Source of the DNA: CAVYUC01 sp963816685
GTDB taxonomy: Bacteria > Bacteroidota > Bacteroidia > Bacteroidales > Prolixibacteraceae
Length of the DNA: 64,000 nt
Assembly (NCBI GenBank): GCA_963816685.1
Contig: CAWFMB010000014.1
Coordinates: 714,366 to 778,365 of the forward strand
Reading direction: 5' to 3'
Made by a program: the position numbers and the translations under genes. This document shows positions 18,096 through 27,883 of the stretch, piece by piece (the first letter of the stretch is position 1; each line of letters begins with the position of its first letter). Under the pieces are notes generated by a model. That model saw only the letters and a list, made by a program, of their open reading frames with translations, was not told the origin of the DNA and searched no databases.

Positions 18096-18953
18096 TTACT
18101 GACTTTCAATAATTTTAATAATCCGTTCCAGATCATCTGCCGATTTAAATGGAATTACGATTTTCCCTTTTCCTTTTTCATTCATAGAAAAGTTAATGCG
18201 TGACCTGAAAATTTTATCCAGTTGATTTTTAATATTTTGATATTCGGTCGGAAATTTCTTTTTTCGCTCTCTTCCCGGCTTTTCATCGTCGGCATTTAAA
18301 TCGTGTACAATTTCTTCCACTTTCCTCACCGAAAAACCATACTTTACCACCTGGTTGTAGATCATCACCTGTGTTTCGGCGTCATCAATATTGATAAGAG
18401 CCCGGGCATGTCCCATTGAAATTTGTTTTTCGCGTAAAGCTTTTTGAATAATCGCCGGAAGTTTTAACAACCGGAGGTAGTTGGCGATTGTTGAACGTTG
18501 TTTACCGACCCTTGCACTCAGGTTTTCCTGTGTGAGGTCGCATTCTTCCATTAACCGCTGATAACTCAGTGCAATTTCGATGGAATCCAAATCTTCGCGC
18601 TGGATGTTTTCAACCAGCGCCATTTCAAGCATATCGTCATCCTTTGCATGGCGGATGTATGCCGGAATTGTTTCGAAACCTGCTTTTTGCACTGCCCTGT
18701 AACGGCGTTCGCCAGCAATGATCTGGAATTTTTCGTTGCCGGTTTTCCGAAGCGTAATGGGCTGAATTAATCCTATTTCACGAATGGAAGTTGTTAATTC
18801 TTCCAACGCAACTTCATCAAACTTTGTACGGGGCTGAAAAGGATTGGCTTCAATTTTTGAAAGCTCCACTTCCCTAATCCCTGTCTGTTTCATCTTTTCA
18901 GCATCGTCAATAAGAGCGCCTAAACCACGCCCTAGAGCATTCCTTTTTACCAT
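18096..18953 (-). CDS. parB: Chromosome-partitioning protein ParB
   Basis: 285 residues. The N-terminal MVKRNALGRGLGALI is typical of chromosomal ParB. The CTP-binding ParB/Srx core has GERRYRA at 81-87 and ENIQREDL at ~114. The helix-turn-helix segment is around LTQENLSARVGKQRSTIANYLRLL, and a C-terminal dimerisation region ends at 285. ParB loads at parS, spreads as a clamp and recruits SMC for chromosome segregation. It starts 10 bp after the parA stop. Confidence 0.96.
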   Translation of the reverse strand: MVKRNALGRGLGALIDDAEKMKQTGIREVELSKIEANPFQPRTKFDEVALEELTTSIREIGLIQPITLRKTGNEKFQIIAGERRYRAVQKAGFETIPAYIRHAKDDDMLEMALVENIQREDLDSIEIALSYQRLMEECDLTQENLSARVGKQRSTIANYLRLLKLPAIIQKALREKQISMGHARALINIDDAETQVMIYNQVVKYGFSVRKVEEIVHDLNADDEKPGRERKKKFPTEYQNIKNQLDKIFRSRINFSMNEKGKGKIVIPFKSADDLERIIKIIESQ

Positions 18954-18963
18954 GGTCGAGAAT

Positions 18964-19767
18964 TTAGTTGATGATTACGTTTTTTTCGTGAGATATCTTT
19001 GTCATTTTGTTGCGCTGAAGTATTTCACGTGCAAGATTCATGTGGTTTATGGCCCCCTTCGAACTTGCATCGTACAATATTACAGGCTTACCGTAACTTG
19101 GAGCTTCACTCAGTTTTACGTTTCGTTGAATAACTGTTTCAAATACCATTTCCTGAAAATGGCGTTTAACTTCTTCGTACACCTGATTGGAGAGATTTAA
19201 CCTCGAATCGAACATGGTTAACAGGAATCCTTCGATTTCAAGCTTCGGGTTTAACCTGTTTTGTATGATTTTAACTGTATTCAGCAGTTTTCCAAGACCT
19301 TCGAGGGCAAAATATTCACATTGAACCGGTATAATAACTGAATCTGAAGCGGTTAGCGCATTTACAGTAATCAGACCCAACGATGGAGAACAATCGATAA
19401 AAATAAAATCATAGTTCTCTTTTATCTTTTCGAGGGTGTGCCTCAACACTTTTTCACGGTTTGGAAGGTTCAGCATTTCAATTTCAGCTCCCACCAAATC
19501 GATGTGGGAAGGAATGATATCGAGATTCGGAAATTCGGTTTTTAATATAACTTTTTCTGGTTCAACCTCATCTACAATGCATTCGTAAATGCTTGATTGA
19601 ACGTTGCTCACATCAAATCCAAAACCTGATGTTGCATTTGCCTGCGGATCGGCATCAATAATAAGCACTTTTTGCTCCAACACGGCTAAACTCGCTGCCA
19701 GATTAATGGTAGTCGTAGTTTTGCCAACCCCTCCCTTCTGATTTGCCAGTGAAATTATTTTTCCCAT
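18964..19767 (-). CDS. parA: Chromosome-partitioning ATPase ParA (Soj)
   Basis: 267 residues. The deviant Walker A motif KGGVGKTTTTINLA starts at residue 11. Walker A' is IIDADPQANAT and Walker B is FIFIDCSPSLG. It has no N-terminal HTH, so it is the chromosomal Soj type. ATP-dependent DNA binding by ParA positions ParB-parS complexes. It is the first gene of the four-gene run ending in mltD. A -7 element lies just upstream. Confidence 0.96.
   Translation of the reverse strand: MGKIISLANQKGGVGKTTTTINLAASLAVLEQKVLIIDADPQANATSGFGFDVSNVQSSIYECIVDEVEPEKVILKTEFPNLDIIPSHIDLVGAEIEMLNLPNREKVLRHTLEKIKENYDFIFIDCSPSLGLITVNALTASDSVIIPVQCEYFALEGLGKLLNTVKIIQNRLNPKLEIEGFLLTMFDSRLNLSNQVYEEVKRHFQEMVFETVIQRNVKLSEAPSYGKPVILYDASSKGAINHMNLAREILQRNKMTKISHEKNVIIN
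19021..19036. promoter_or_regulatory. Possible parS-like site inside parA
   Basis: TATTTCACGTGCAAGA matches the canonical parS palindrome TGTTTCACGTGAAACA at 13 of 16 positions, including the whole TTTCACGTG core. It lies in the coding sequence of NLAREI near the 3' end of parA. parS sites inside or next to parAB are common in bacteria, but a 13/16 match may be coincidental. Confidence 0.3.
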
Positions 19768-19796
19768 CTGTTGCTATTTTATTTTATGATAGGTTT

Positions 19797-19804
19797 CAAA
19801 TTTA
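19797..19804 (-). promoter_or_regulatory. Candidate -7 element of the parA operon
   Basis: On the minus strand the sequence reads TAAATTTG, matching TAnnTTTG, 30 bp upstream of the parA start. No good TTTG box was found at the expected upstream distance. Confidence 0.4.
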
Positions 19805-19889
19805 ATAAAATAGGTTAAACCTCTTTAAAGTTTTTTGAAATCTGCAGGTTGAAAACTTCCAATCTGCTGAAAATAAATGAATAAGGAGT

Positions 19890-20885
19890 TTAAAATTTTT
19901 GCGATTTCATTACATGCATCAGCTGGGTTTTATCCACCGGAACAACTCCCAGTTTTTCACAAACCAGTCCGCCTGCAATGTTCGACATCATTGCCATTTT
20001 TTCGGGAGATAAACCCGCTGCCATTGCAAGACTTGCAACACCAATTACTGTGTCGCCGGCTCCTGAAACATCTGCAATATAGCGAATTACTGCCGGGTAA
20101 TATTGCTCTTTTATTCCGTTGCTGATGAATACTCCCAGCTCGGAAAGTGTAATAAAAATCAATTTGAATTTCTGTTTCAGCTTTGCCTGCTGAGCAGCAG
20201 CTTTTAATGCTTCCAAATCGTTTTTCCTGATGTTCAGCCCCATTCCATCCACGAATTCCTTAAAATTGGGTTTGAACAAACTAACATTGTTATAAAATTC
20301 GAAATTTCGTTTTTTAGGATCAACTGCAGTCAAAATGCCTTTTTGTAATGCAAGTTTATTTACTTTCTCAAAAAGTTTCGGTGTAATTACACCTTTGTCG
20401 TAATCAACAAAAATGATTACATCTACTTTATTTGTTTCAATCTGTTTACTGATTGCTGAAATCAAATCCGTTTCCAGCGCTTCAGAAATATAGGCAGTTG
20501 ATTCTTCATCAACCCGTGCAATATGCTGTCCTTTGCTGATTATTCTGCTTTTAACCGTTGTAATCCGTTCCGGATCAACAAAAATCCCTTCGCAGGAGAG
20601 TTTATTTTGTTCTAGAAGTTTCTTGAATTTGCGGCCTTTATCATCATTTCCCACCACCGAAAAAAGCACCGGTGTAGCACCCAAAGCCTGAATGTTTAAT
20701 GAAACATTGGCAGCACCACCCAAACGATTTTCGCGGTTGGTTACCGAAACAATTGGAATTGGAGCTTCGGGTGAAATACGTTCCACTTTTCCCCAAAGAT
20801 ATGTGTCAACCATTGCATCCCCAATTACAAGGACCCGCATTTTGTTGAACTGTTCAAATATCTGATTTACTTCTGTACTGTTCAC
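19890..20885 (-). CDS. PfkB-family heptose-7-phosphate kinase (RfaE1/HldE kinase-like)
   Basis: 331 residues, a stand-alone kinase domain without the adenylyltransferase half of HldE. Family signatures include VLVIGDAMVDTYLWGKVERISPEAPIPIV at the N-terminus, the glycine-rich LGGAANVSLNIQALG, and the PfkB C-terminal motif DVSGAGDTVIGVASLA with its catalytic Asp. The family phosphorylates D-glycero-beta-D-manno-heptose 7-phosphate at C1 for LPS core or S-layer sugars. Substrate assignment rests on the N-terminal signature only. It is transcribed alone, with TAGTTTTG (-7-like) at 20905-20912 on the minus strand. Confidence 0.82.
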   Translation of the reverse strand: MNSTEVNQIFEQFNKMRVLVIGDAMVDTYLWGKVERISPEAPIPIVSVTNRENRLGGAANVSLNIQALGATPVLFSVVGNDDKGRKFKKLLEQNKLSCEGIFVDPERITTVKSRIISKGQHIARVDEESTAYISEALETDLISAISKQIETNKVDVIIFVDYDKGVITPKLFEKVNKLALQKGILTAVDPKKRNFEFYNNVSLFKPNFKEFVDGMGLNIRKNDLEALKAAAQQAKLKQKFKLIFITLSELGVFISNGIKEQYYPAVIRYIADVSGAGDTVIGVASLAMAAGLSPEKMAMMSNIAGGLVCEKLGVVPVDKTQLMHVMKSQKF

Positions 20886-20981
20886 CCGATTTTTTTAAGA
20901 AGTACAAAACTAAGAAAAAAACAACGGCATAAAAAAGACAAGGATTATATTTATTCATTCCATCCGGCCAAATTAGCAATA

Positions 20982-23453
20982 TTACGAAGGATCTACATCA
21001 ATATTTATGACACAACTGCTGTTTTCAGGAAGTTGTTTAACATCATAAATCGTTTGGTTGATAAATGTTTTAACCACTTCAGGATTTATTTTACGGCTGA
21101 TTTTTATCCAGAGTTCTTTGTGGTACCATAACTGAATGCGGCTTACCAGCGGGAATTCGGGGCCTAAAACAATCAATGACTTATTTTTTCTTAACCGGAC
21201 GGCAAGTTGACTGGAAACACGATTAACAGGTTCAGTATTTTTATGTTTTACCACCAGCTTAATCAACCGGTAATAGGGAGGATATCTAAACAATTTTCGT
21301 TCTTCGAGCTGGAAATTAAAAGCTTTTGAATATTCCTGATTTTTTATGAATTCAATTAGCGGATGTTCAGGTTGAGTTGTTTGTATTACTACTTTGCCGC
21401 GGTTGTGCTTTCGTCCTGCCCTGCCACTCACCTGCGATATTAACTGATAGGCCCGTTCATGTGCCCTGAAATGTGGAAAGTTTATCAGGTTGTCTGCATT
21501 TAAAATTCCTGCTACACTCACATGTTCAAAATCCAGCCCTTTTGTAACCATTTGGGTGCCGATCAAAATGTCTGTTTTTCGGTTTTCGAGATTGTAAATG
21601 AGCTTTTGGAATGCGTTTTTCGAATGCGTGGTATCCAAATCCATTCGGGCAATCCGTGCATTTTTAAAAAGTGGTTTAAGTTCATCTTCAATTTTTTCTG
21701 TCCCGAAACCACGGGTTTTAATCTCCGGCGATCCACAATTATGGCATGAATCGGGCAGCGGTTCACTATAGCCGCAATAATGGCAGTTGATCTGTTTTTT
21801 ATATTTGTGATAGGTCAGACTTACATCACAGTTTATGCATTTTGGAATCCAGCCACAATTGAAACACTGGACATAGGGAGAGTAACCCCTCCGGTTTTGA
21901 AAAAGAATAACCTGTTCTTTTTTTTCCATTGCCTCTTCCATCAAACCGAATAATTGGGGTGTTATAACCGAATGCATTTGTTTCTTTTTGTAAGCTTTTT
22001 TTAAATCAGCAACTATTATTTCTGGCAACTCCACATCCGAGTGGCGTTTCAGGAGATTCACATGGCCATATTTTCCTTTCAATGCATTGAAATATGTTTC
22101 ATATGAAGGTGTTGCCGAACCAAGCAAAACTTTTGCATTATTCTGAAAACCCAAAACTACCGCCATATCGCGTGCGTTATAACGCGGTGCAGGATCGAAT
22201 TGCTTAAACGAATTTTCATGTTCTTCATCAACAATTATAATTCCCAGGTTCGCAAATGGCATAAACAATGCAGACCGGGCTCCTAAAATCACCTGGTATC
22301 CTTCGTTGGGCTGTGTTTGAAACTGCAACACTTTTTCCCAGATTTCAACCCGCTCCTGGTTATTAAGTTTCGAATGATAAATACCAACTTTCTTCCCAAA
22401 ACTGTTTTTCAGACGTTGAATGATTTGAGTTGTCAATGCAATTTCGGGAACCAGATACAACGCCTGTTTCCCGCTTTTTAAAACTTCATCGATTAAGTGA
22501 ATATAGATTTCTGTTTTACCGCTTGCAGTTATTCCGTGAATCAACGTAACATTTTTCTCTTTAAACGACTCTTTAATTTCAGCCAGCGCTTTTTCCTGAT
22601 ATTTATTCAGCAAATTAATATTTACCTGCCCGTTTTCCATTTCCTCAATGCGTGAAACCTGTTTCTGGAACTGGACAAGAATTTTCTTTTTTACCAGTTC
22701 GTTTAAAACTGAAGAATTAAAACGGGTATATTCAAGTAACTCTTTCTTCCCGATTGAATGTAGCTGGCCTGCTTCGAAAATGCCTGTTTTTTCTGAAAAA
22801 AGAAGTAAAAGTGCCCTTTGTTTTTTTGCCCGGTTAAGAGATTCGAGATGAAAATGGAGTTGTTTTTCTGTTTTAATTGAAGGATGAAGCTTTATAAACG
22901 TTTCGTTTTTAGGTGTATATTTTGATTTGATTCTTTCTTCTATTTGGATAACATTTTTTTTCAGTAACGATTTTAATGCTATCCAGGAAAAATTACTGCC
23001 CAGTTTCCTCTGCAGTTCATCGGGTGATGAAACATTATTTTCTACTTGCTGAAGGATTAAATATTCCTTTTCGGTTAATTGTTGTTCGTCATCATTTGAA
23101 GCAGGAATAATTTTGGATTTGCTTTCGAGCTTTAACCCCGAAGGAAGCGCTGCCCTGAAAACATCGCCCAGAGTGCAACAGTAATAATTGGCTATCCAAT
23201 TCCAAAGCTCCAGATTTTTAGGGAGGATTACCGGCTCTTCATCCAGAACTTGCTGTATTTCCTTTAATTCAATTCCTGCAGGACAGGTTTTTGAAAGTGA
23301 AACTACAAGCGCAGCATAAAACTTTTTTTTACCAAAATGAACAACTACACGCTTACCTGGATGAATCTGATTTTGTAATTCATCCGGAACTTTATAGGTG
23401 TAAGCATCGTGGAGTGAAAGCGGCAATATTACCTGGGCAAACAATTCGGGCAT
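20982..23453 (-). CDS. priA: Primosomal protein N' (replication-restart helicase PriA)
   Basis: 823 residues. The N-terminal DNA-binding domain (VILPLSLHDAYTYKVPDEL) is followed by the helicase core, with Walker A GITASGKTEIY, DEEH box IIVDEEHENSFKQ, and motif VTKGLDFEHVSVAGIL. The two-zinc cysteine module is complete: CFNCGWIPKCINC, CHYCG and CHNCG. PriA reloads the replicative helicase at stalled forks. It is encoded between rfaE1-like and ispH on the same strand. Confidence 0.96.
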   Translation of the reverse strand: MPELFAQVILPLSLHDAYTYKVPDELQNQIHPGKRVVVHFGKKKFYAALVVSLSKTCPAGIELKEIQQVLDEEPVILPKNLELWNWIANYYCCTLGDVFRAALPSGLKLESKSKIIPASNDDEQQLTEKEYLILQQVENNVSSPDELQRKLGSNFSWIALKSLLKKNVIQIEERIKSKYTPKNETFIKLHPSIKTEKQLHFHLESLNRAKKQRALLLLFSEKTGIFEAGQLHSIGKKELLEYTRFNSSVLNELVKKKILVQFQKQVSRIEEMENGQVNINLLNKYQEKALAEIKESFKEKNVTLIHGITASGKTEIYIHLIDEVLKSGKQALYLVPEIALTTQIIQRLKNSFGKKVGIYHSKLNNQERVEIWEKVLQFQTQPNEGYQVILGARSALFMPFANLGIIIVDEEHENSFKQFDPAPRYNARDMAVVLGFQNNAKVLLGSATPSYETYFNALKGKYGHVNLLKRHSDVELPEIIVADLKKAYKKKQMHSVITPQLFGLMEEAMEKKEQVILFQNRRGYSPYVQCFNCGWIPKCINCDVSLTYHKYKKQINCHYCGYSEPLPDSCHNCGSPEIKTRGFGTEKIEDELKPLFKNARIARMDLDTTHSKNAFQKLIYNLENRKTDILIGTQMVTKGLDFEHVSVAGILNADNLINFPHFRAHERAYQLISQVSGRAGRKHNRGKVVIQTTQPEHPLIEFIKNQEYSKAFNFQLEERKLFRYPPYYRLIKLVVKHKNTEPVNRVSSQLAVRLRKNKSLIVLGPEFPLVSRIQLWYHKELWIKISRKINPEVVKTFINQTIYDVKQLPENSSCVINIDVDPS

Positions 23454-23517
23454 GGATCCTGTTTCAACTTTTATTCAAAGTAACTAAAAATACAGAAAAC
23501 TGCCTTGCAAAAGAGGG

Positions 23518-24381
23518 TTAATTAAACCTTTCTTCAACCCATTGTGCAACTTCTTCCATCAGCCAGTTTGGTGTTGATGTGGCCCCGCAGATACCTACAG
23601 ATTTGACTCCTTCAAACCAATCAGGCTCAATTTCTTCAGTACGTGAAATGCGATACGAATTTGGATTTGCCTCTTTGCAAATGGTGTGCAAATATTGTCC
23701 ATTCGAACTTTTATGACCTGCAACAAAAAGTATCATGTCAAAATCTGTAACAAATTTACGGAGATGGGGAACACGGTTTGAAACCTGCCTGCAAATTGAA
23801 TCTTTAATCTCTAAAGGAACTCCAGCCTTCATTTTCAATTTAACAGTGTCTGCAATTTCAACAAAATCTTCAACCCGTTTCGTAGTTTGGGAATAAAGCG
23901 AAACCGGCCGTGTAGTATCAATCTTATTTATATCGGCAATACTTTCGAGAATAATTGCATTTTGATCGATTTGCCCGTTGAGACCCACTATTTCGGCGTG
24001 GCCTTTTTTACCGTAAATAACCACCTGGCCATTAGATGCAGCATTTTTATTGTACGAATCTTTTACTTTTTCCTGAAGGGTAAGCACCACCGGACAGGTT
24101 GCATCTATTAAATCGATATTATTTTTTTCGGCATATTCATATGTTTCGGGAGGTTCACCGTGTGCGCGGATTAAAACCCTGCAGTTTTTCAGCGTATAAT
24201 ATTCTTCCCTTGTAACAGATTTCAGTCCGATTTTTTCAAGCCGTTGCACTTCCATCCCGTTATGTACGATGTCGCCGAGGCAGTACAATTCATCATTGTC
24301 TTTCAATTCACTTTCGGCTGATTTAATTGCTTTAATTACTCCAAAACAAAAACCCGATCGTCTGTCAATTTCAACTTTCAT
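23518..24381 (-). CDS. ispH: 4-hydroxy-3-methylbut-2-enyl diphosphate reductase
   Basis: 287 residues. The three cysteines binding the [4Fe-4S] cluster are Cys12 (GFCFG), Cys96 (DATCPVV) and Cys197 (SICRQVSNR). The catalytic Glu lies in the central domain. It performs the last step of the MEP isoprenoid pathway, making IPP and DMAPP from HMBPP. The start overlaps the cmk stop region by 11 bp, showing tight coupling with cmk. Confidence 0.95.
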   Translation of the reverse strand: MKVEIDRRSGFCFGVIKAIKSAESELKDNDELYCLGDIVHNGMEVQRLEKIGLKSVTREEYYTLKNCRVLIRAHGEPPETYEYAEKNNIDLIDATCPVVLTLQEKVKDSYNKNAASNGQVVIYGKKGHAEIVGLNGQIDQNAIILESIADINKIDTTRPVSLYSQTTKRVEDFVEIADTVKLKMKAGVPLEIKDSICRQVSNRVPHLRKFVTDFDMILFVAGHKSSNGQYLHTICKEANPNSYRISRTEEIEPDWFEGVKSVGICGATSTPNWLMEEVAQWVEERFN

Positions 24382-25075
24382 GTGTAACAGTTTTTTCTTT
24401 TATTTTACTCAGCGCCCACTCAAGTTGTTCTTCGCGCGTCATATTGCTATTGTCTAAGACCAGGGCATCATCTGCCTTTTTAAGCGGACTTATTTTCCGG
24501 GTTGAGTCAATTTCATCCCTCTCTTTTACATTTTTTAGAATTTCCTCAAAATCAACCTTTAGATTTTTCTCTTTTAATTCAAGAAAACGACGTTGCGCTC
24601 TGATTTCCGGTGAAGCAGTCATAAAAATTTTAAGTTCAGCATCAGGAAAAACCACAGTTCCAATATCGCGGCCATCCATTACAATCCCCTTGTCTTTGCT
24701 GTTTTCGCGCTGCTGCTTAACCAATTCATGCCGCACTTCGGCAATAGTACTGATTGGACTTACATTTTGTGAAACTTCAAGCTGACGGATTTCATCTTCT
24801 ATATTTTCACCATTTAAAAAGGTGGTATTTTTTTCTGAATTATCATCCCAGCAAAACGTTATTTTTATGTCCTTCAATCCCGAAACAACTTTATCCACGT
24901 CTGGTATTCCATTAGTAATCCACCCATTGCGCAGGGCAAATAAAGTTACTGCACGATACATCGAACCGCTGTCGATGTAAATATAACCAAGCCGGCGTGC
25001 CAGTGATTTTGCCATTGTGCTTTTACCGCACGACGAGTGGCCGTCAATTGCTATAACAATTTTACTTTCGGTCAT
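24371..25075 (-). CDS. cmk: Cytidylate kinase
   Basis: 234 residues. The P-loop GHSSCGKST is at 12-20, with YIDSGSMYRAVTLFAL and the CMP-binding signature MDGRDIGTVVFPDA. It phosphorylates (d)CMP with ATP. It is the first gene of a cmk-ispH pair driven by a well-formed promoter just upstream. porQ upstream ends 65 bp before it, a cmk-porQ neighbourhood often seen in Bacteroidota. Confidence 0.95.
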   Translation of the reverse strand: MTESKIVIAIDGHSSCGKSTMAKSLARRLGYIYIDSGSMYRAVTLFALRNGWITNGIPDVDKVVSGLKDIKITFCWDDNSEKNTTFLNGENIEDEIRQLEVSQNVSPISTIAEVRHELVKQQRENSKDKGIVMDGRDIGTVVFPDAELKIFMTASPEIRAQRRFLELKEKNLKVDFEEILKNVKERDEIDSTRKISPLKKADDALVLDNSNMTREEQLEWALSKIKEKTVTHES

Positions 25076-25090
25076 TTTTTTAATTTACAA

Positions 25091-25123
25091 CAAAGATAAA
25101 GGATTTTTTAAATCAGACACAAA
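25091..25123 (-). promoter_or_regulatory. Bacteroidota-type promoter of cmk-ispH
   Basis: On the minus strand, TTTG (25123-25120), a 21 bp spacer and TATCTTTG (25098-25091) precede the cmk start by 15 bp. Confidence 0.65.
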
Positions 25124-25140
25124 AGTCTTTTACCGATGAG

Positions 25141-26157
25141 CTAGTTTAAATTAATTGCAAGTGAAAAAAGATTTGAAGAACCGGCCAGATGAAACCTTGA
25201 GGTGGCAAAATCGAAGTGAAAACGTTTTACTTTTACCCCAAAACCCAATGAAAAACCAACTGTTGAGACTTTTTCTTCAAATTTTAATTCCTGTCTGCGC
25301 TGATAATTGTAACCTGCCCGCAGTGTGAAATTATCCGACGGCTGAAGTTCCACCCCCAAAATCACGTGACGCATAAATTGTTTGGTGAAGCTTTCTTCCC
25401 GTTCAAAAACAGTGGTAATATCTTCTTCCAATTCTTCATTATAAGAGAGATCCCAATGATTCAGTTGTTGTAAGGTTAACAAAAATACAACCGGTGCATG
25501 TTCAAGCTTTTTACTAATGCCGGCCTGTAAATCGAATGGAATTGGTTCACGGTTTCCATCTTCGTAATAAGTTGTAATTTGAGTGCCAATATTCTGGCCA
25601 ACCAGGCCTACGTTTGTAAATCCGTCTTTGCTGGTAAAACTTACGCCCAAATCAGCAGCAATACCAAAGGAGCGGTAACTTTCAAAAACAGAAAAAATTG
25701 GTTTTAACGTGGCTCCGTAGTTCAGCCTTTTATAATGATTTGAATAGATAATATTTAATGCATATTCCGCCGCAGTGAAATTATTACCCGTCAATTCGCC
25801 GGTTTCCAGTGCTTCCCTGAAATTTCCGTAATTAATATAATGCATTCCGAGGGCAAAGTTTCCAATGTTATCATAAGTTTTTGCATAAGAGGCATATCCG
25901 TAATTTACGTCAGCAAAATAATTGACATAATTGATTAGAATGCTGTTTTCCATTGCCTTGTGCAGTAATGCAGGATTGTGAAAAGGCAGGTTTAAATCGG
26001 TGGAATCCAAAATAGCCACCTGTTTTCCACCAAGCGCTGCAATGCGGGCCGAATTGGTTAATTCAAGAAACTGGTAGGTTTTTTCACCACCTATTTGTGA
26101 TTTACCGGTAAGAACGGCAAGGCAAAAAATAATGATTAGGCAGAACTTGTGTTTCAT
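25141..26157 (-). CDS. porQ: Type IX secretion system protein PorQ
   Basis: 338 residues. The signal peptide (KFCLIIIFCLAVLTGKSQ) is followed by an outer-membrane barrel. Its family signature is YQFLELTNSARIAALGGKQVAILDSTDLNLPFHNPALL, and the C-terminal strands end SLAINLN. PorQ is an outer-membrane T9SS factor related to PorV. Its presence fits the T9SS-sorted protein at 11,262-14,900. TACCTTTG (-7-like) lies at 26193-26186 on the minus strand. Confidence 0.9.
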   Translation of the reverse strand: MKHKFCLIIIFCLAVLTGKSQIGGEKTYQFLELTNSARIAALGGKQVAILDSTDLNLPFHNPALLHKAMENSILINYVNYFADVNYGYASYAKTYDNIGNFALGMHYINYGNFREALETGELTGNNFTAAEYALNIIYSNHYKRLNYGATLKPIFSVFESYRSFGIAADLGVSFTSKDGFTNVGLVGQNIGTQITTYYEDGNREPIPFDLQAGISKKLEHAPVVFLLTLQQLNHWDLSYNEELEEDITTVFEREESFTKQFMRHVILGVELQPSDNFTLRAGYNYQRRQELKFEEKVSTVGFSLGFGVKVKRFHFDFATSRFHLAGSSNLFSLAINLN

Positions 26158-26393
26158 TCGTTTTTACACGTTTTCAGTAAAACGCCAAAGGTATTTAATT
26201 ATTATAAAGTGCAGAACTTTAAAATCGTCCAAATTTAAAAGGAGAAAAACAGATGGAAGCAGTTAAAATACTGTAGCTGTAAAATTATTATCGACCAGTT
26301 AAACAACAAAAGAAGTTTTTCAAACCAGAAAGTGACGATGTATCATATGAATTAACAGCCTGTGTAATTAAAACGAAGATAACATCTGTATAA

Positions 26394-26897
26394 TTAGAAG
26401 TTGTGTGTTTTCAGTTCCTCAAATATTTCATATACCACCGGGCAGGTTTCGCAGTTTTTATGCGAGAGTTGAAGAATCTGGTAAAACCGTTTCCGGTCGG
26501 TATGCGGATATTCGCGGCATGCTTTCGGCCGGTTTTCATAAACCATGCAGTAATTATCGGGCAAAAGAAACGGGCAGGGATGTTCTCTAAAAACATAATC
26601 GTCGTCTTCATCAGCTTCAACGTATTGTTCAATAAATTCTGCCTCCTTCATTTTTAAATGTTTTGCCAGCCGTTCAATATCTTTTTGTATTAAGCGGGGA
26701 CCAATGGTATTACAGCAATTGGCACAATCGAGGCAACTAAAACCGGTAAAGGCATCTACATGCAAAGTATGAATGATATCGTCAAGATTTTTGGACTTCT
26801 TCTTCTTAAGCTTTTTTAAAAAAGAAGCTGTTTCCTGACGGGTCTTACCGGTTAATATTTTTAATTCTTCAGGTGTTTTGTATGCAACTTTCTTCAT
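26394..26897 (-). CDS. YkgJ family cysteine-cluster protein
   Basis: 167 residues, cytoplasmic, with a Lys-rich N-terminus. The YkgJ (CxxCxxCC) cluster is visible as FSCLDCANCCNTIGPRLI, followed by HPCPFLLPDNYCMVYENRPKACREYP and a late NCETCPV. These cysteines probably bind Zn or an Fe-S cluster. The function of the family is unknown. It starts 3 bp after the EamA transporter stop, so the two are cotranscribed. Confidence 0.88.
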   Translation of the reverse strand: MKKVAYKTPEELKILTGKTRQETASFLKKLKKKKSKNLDDIIHTLHVDAFTGFSCLDCANCCNTIGPRLIQKDIERLAKHLKMKEAEFIEQYVEADEDDDYVFREHPCPFLLPDNYCMVYENRPKACREYPHTDRKRFYQILQLSHKNCETCPVVYEIFEELKTHNF

Positions 26898-26900
26898 CTT

Positions 26901-27833
26901 CTAACCTTTTCTTTGAGTTGCTGCATCAAGGACTTCAAACTTGTTCTTTCTGGATTTTAATTTAGCCTGTGCAAGAAAAAGTCCGGCGACAACAATTGCA
27001 ATTCCTGCTATTTGCTGTATTTCAAGATTTTCGTCCAGAATAAAAAAAGAAAGTATGGCAACAAAAACAGGAATCAGGTTAATAAATGTATTGGAGCGGT
27101 TTACACCAAGTTGCCTGATACTTTGTGTAAAAAAAACAAATGCAAGTGTAGAAGCAAAAACAGCCAAAAACACTATTGCTTTAAATGACTGAGGATGAAA
27201 AGGTGTGTGTATAAAATCTTTAAAATCGACAATCAGCCAAATGGGAAGAAACAACAAAACACCAATGGTATTCTGATAGGCTATAATTGTAAAAGTATTG
27301 TAACGACCAACAAGCGACCGAAGTACAATTGAATAGGCAATTGCTCCGAGAACGGCCATAAATTCAAGGCTGACACCAGTGAGGGAAGCTTCAAATTTAA
27401 AAGAACCGTTTAAAACCACCAGGCCGACTCCAATAAAAGAAAAAAGCAAACCTGCAGCATTCATCCACTTTAGCTTTTCACGGTAAAAGTACCAGGCTAC
27501 AACCGGAGAAATGAGCGGAATAGTGGCAACAATTACCGCTGCAACTGTTGACGAAACATATTTCAATCCGTAGCTTTCACCTAAAAAGTAAATGAATGGT
27601 TCAAAAAAAGCCATTAATGCAAACAGTGCCAAATCTTTTTTGGAAGGCTTTTGAAGACGTTTTAAATATCCGGCAATAAGGATAATAAGTAGCGCTGAAA
27701 TAGCCAGCCTGATGATAACAACTGTAATTGGCTGATATGCGATGTATGCTATTTTAAACCATATAAACGAGAAGCTCCAAAAAAATGCAGCTCCCAGCGC
27801 TGAACCAAATGCTAGGATGTTTTTATCTTTCAT
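26901..27833 (-). CDS. EamA/DMT-family transporter
   Basis: 310 residues with about ten predicted membrane helices in two EamA repeats (first ~10-145, second ~155-295). The repeat 2 start, LEFMAVLGAIAYSIVLRSLVG, mirrors repeat 1, LAFGSALGAAFFWSFSFIWFK. Drug/metabolite transporters of this type export amino acids or metabolites. The substrate is not predictable. A TACTTTTG element at 27859-27852 on the minus strand could start the EamA-YkgJ unit. Confidence 0.9.
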   Translation of the reverse strand: MKDKNILAFGSALGAAFFWSFSFIWFKIAYIAYQPITVVIIRLAISALLIILIAGYLKRLQKPSKKDLALFALMAFFEPFIYFLGESYGLKYVSSTVAAVIVATIPLISPVVAWYFYREKLKWMNAAGLLFSFIGVGLVVLNGSFKFEASLTGVSLEFMAVLGAIAYSIVLRSLVGRYNTFTIIAYQNTIGVLLFLPIWLIVDFKDFIHTPFHPQSFKAIVFLAVFASTLAFVFFTQSIRQLGVNRSNTFINLIPVFVAILSFFILDENLEIQQIAGIAIVVAGLFLAQAKLKSRKNKFEVLDAATQRKG

Positions 27834-27883
27834 GCAATTTTAAAATTGACACAAAAGTAGTGTTTTCTGCCAATTGAAGGTAT

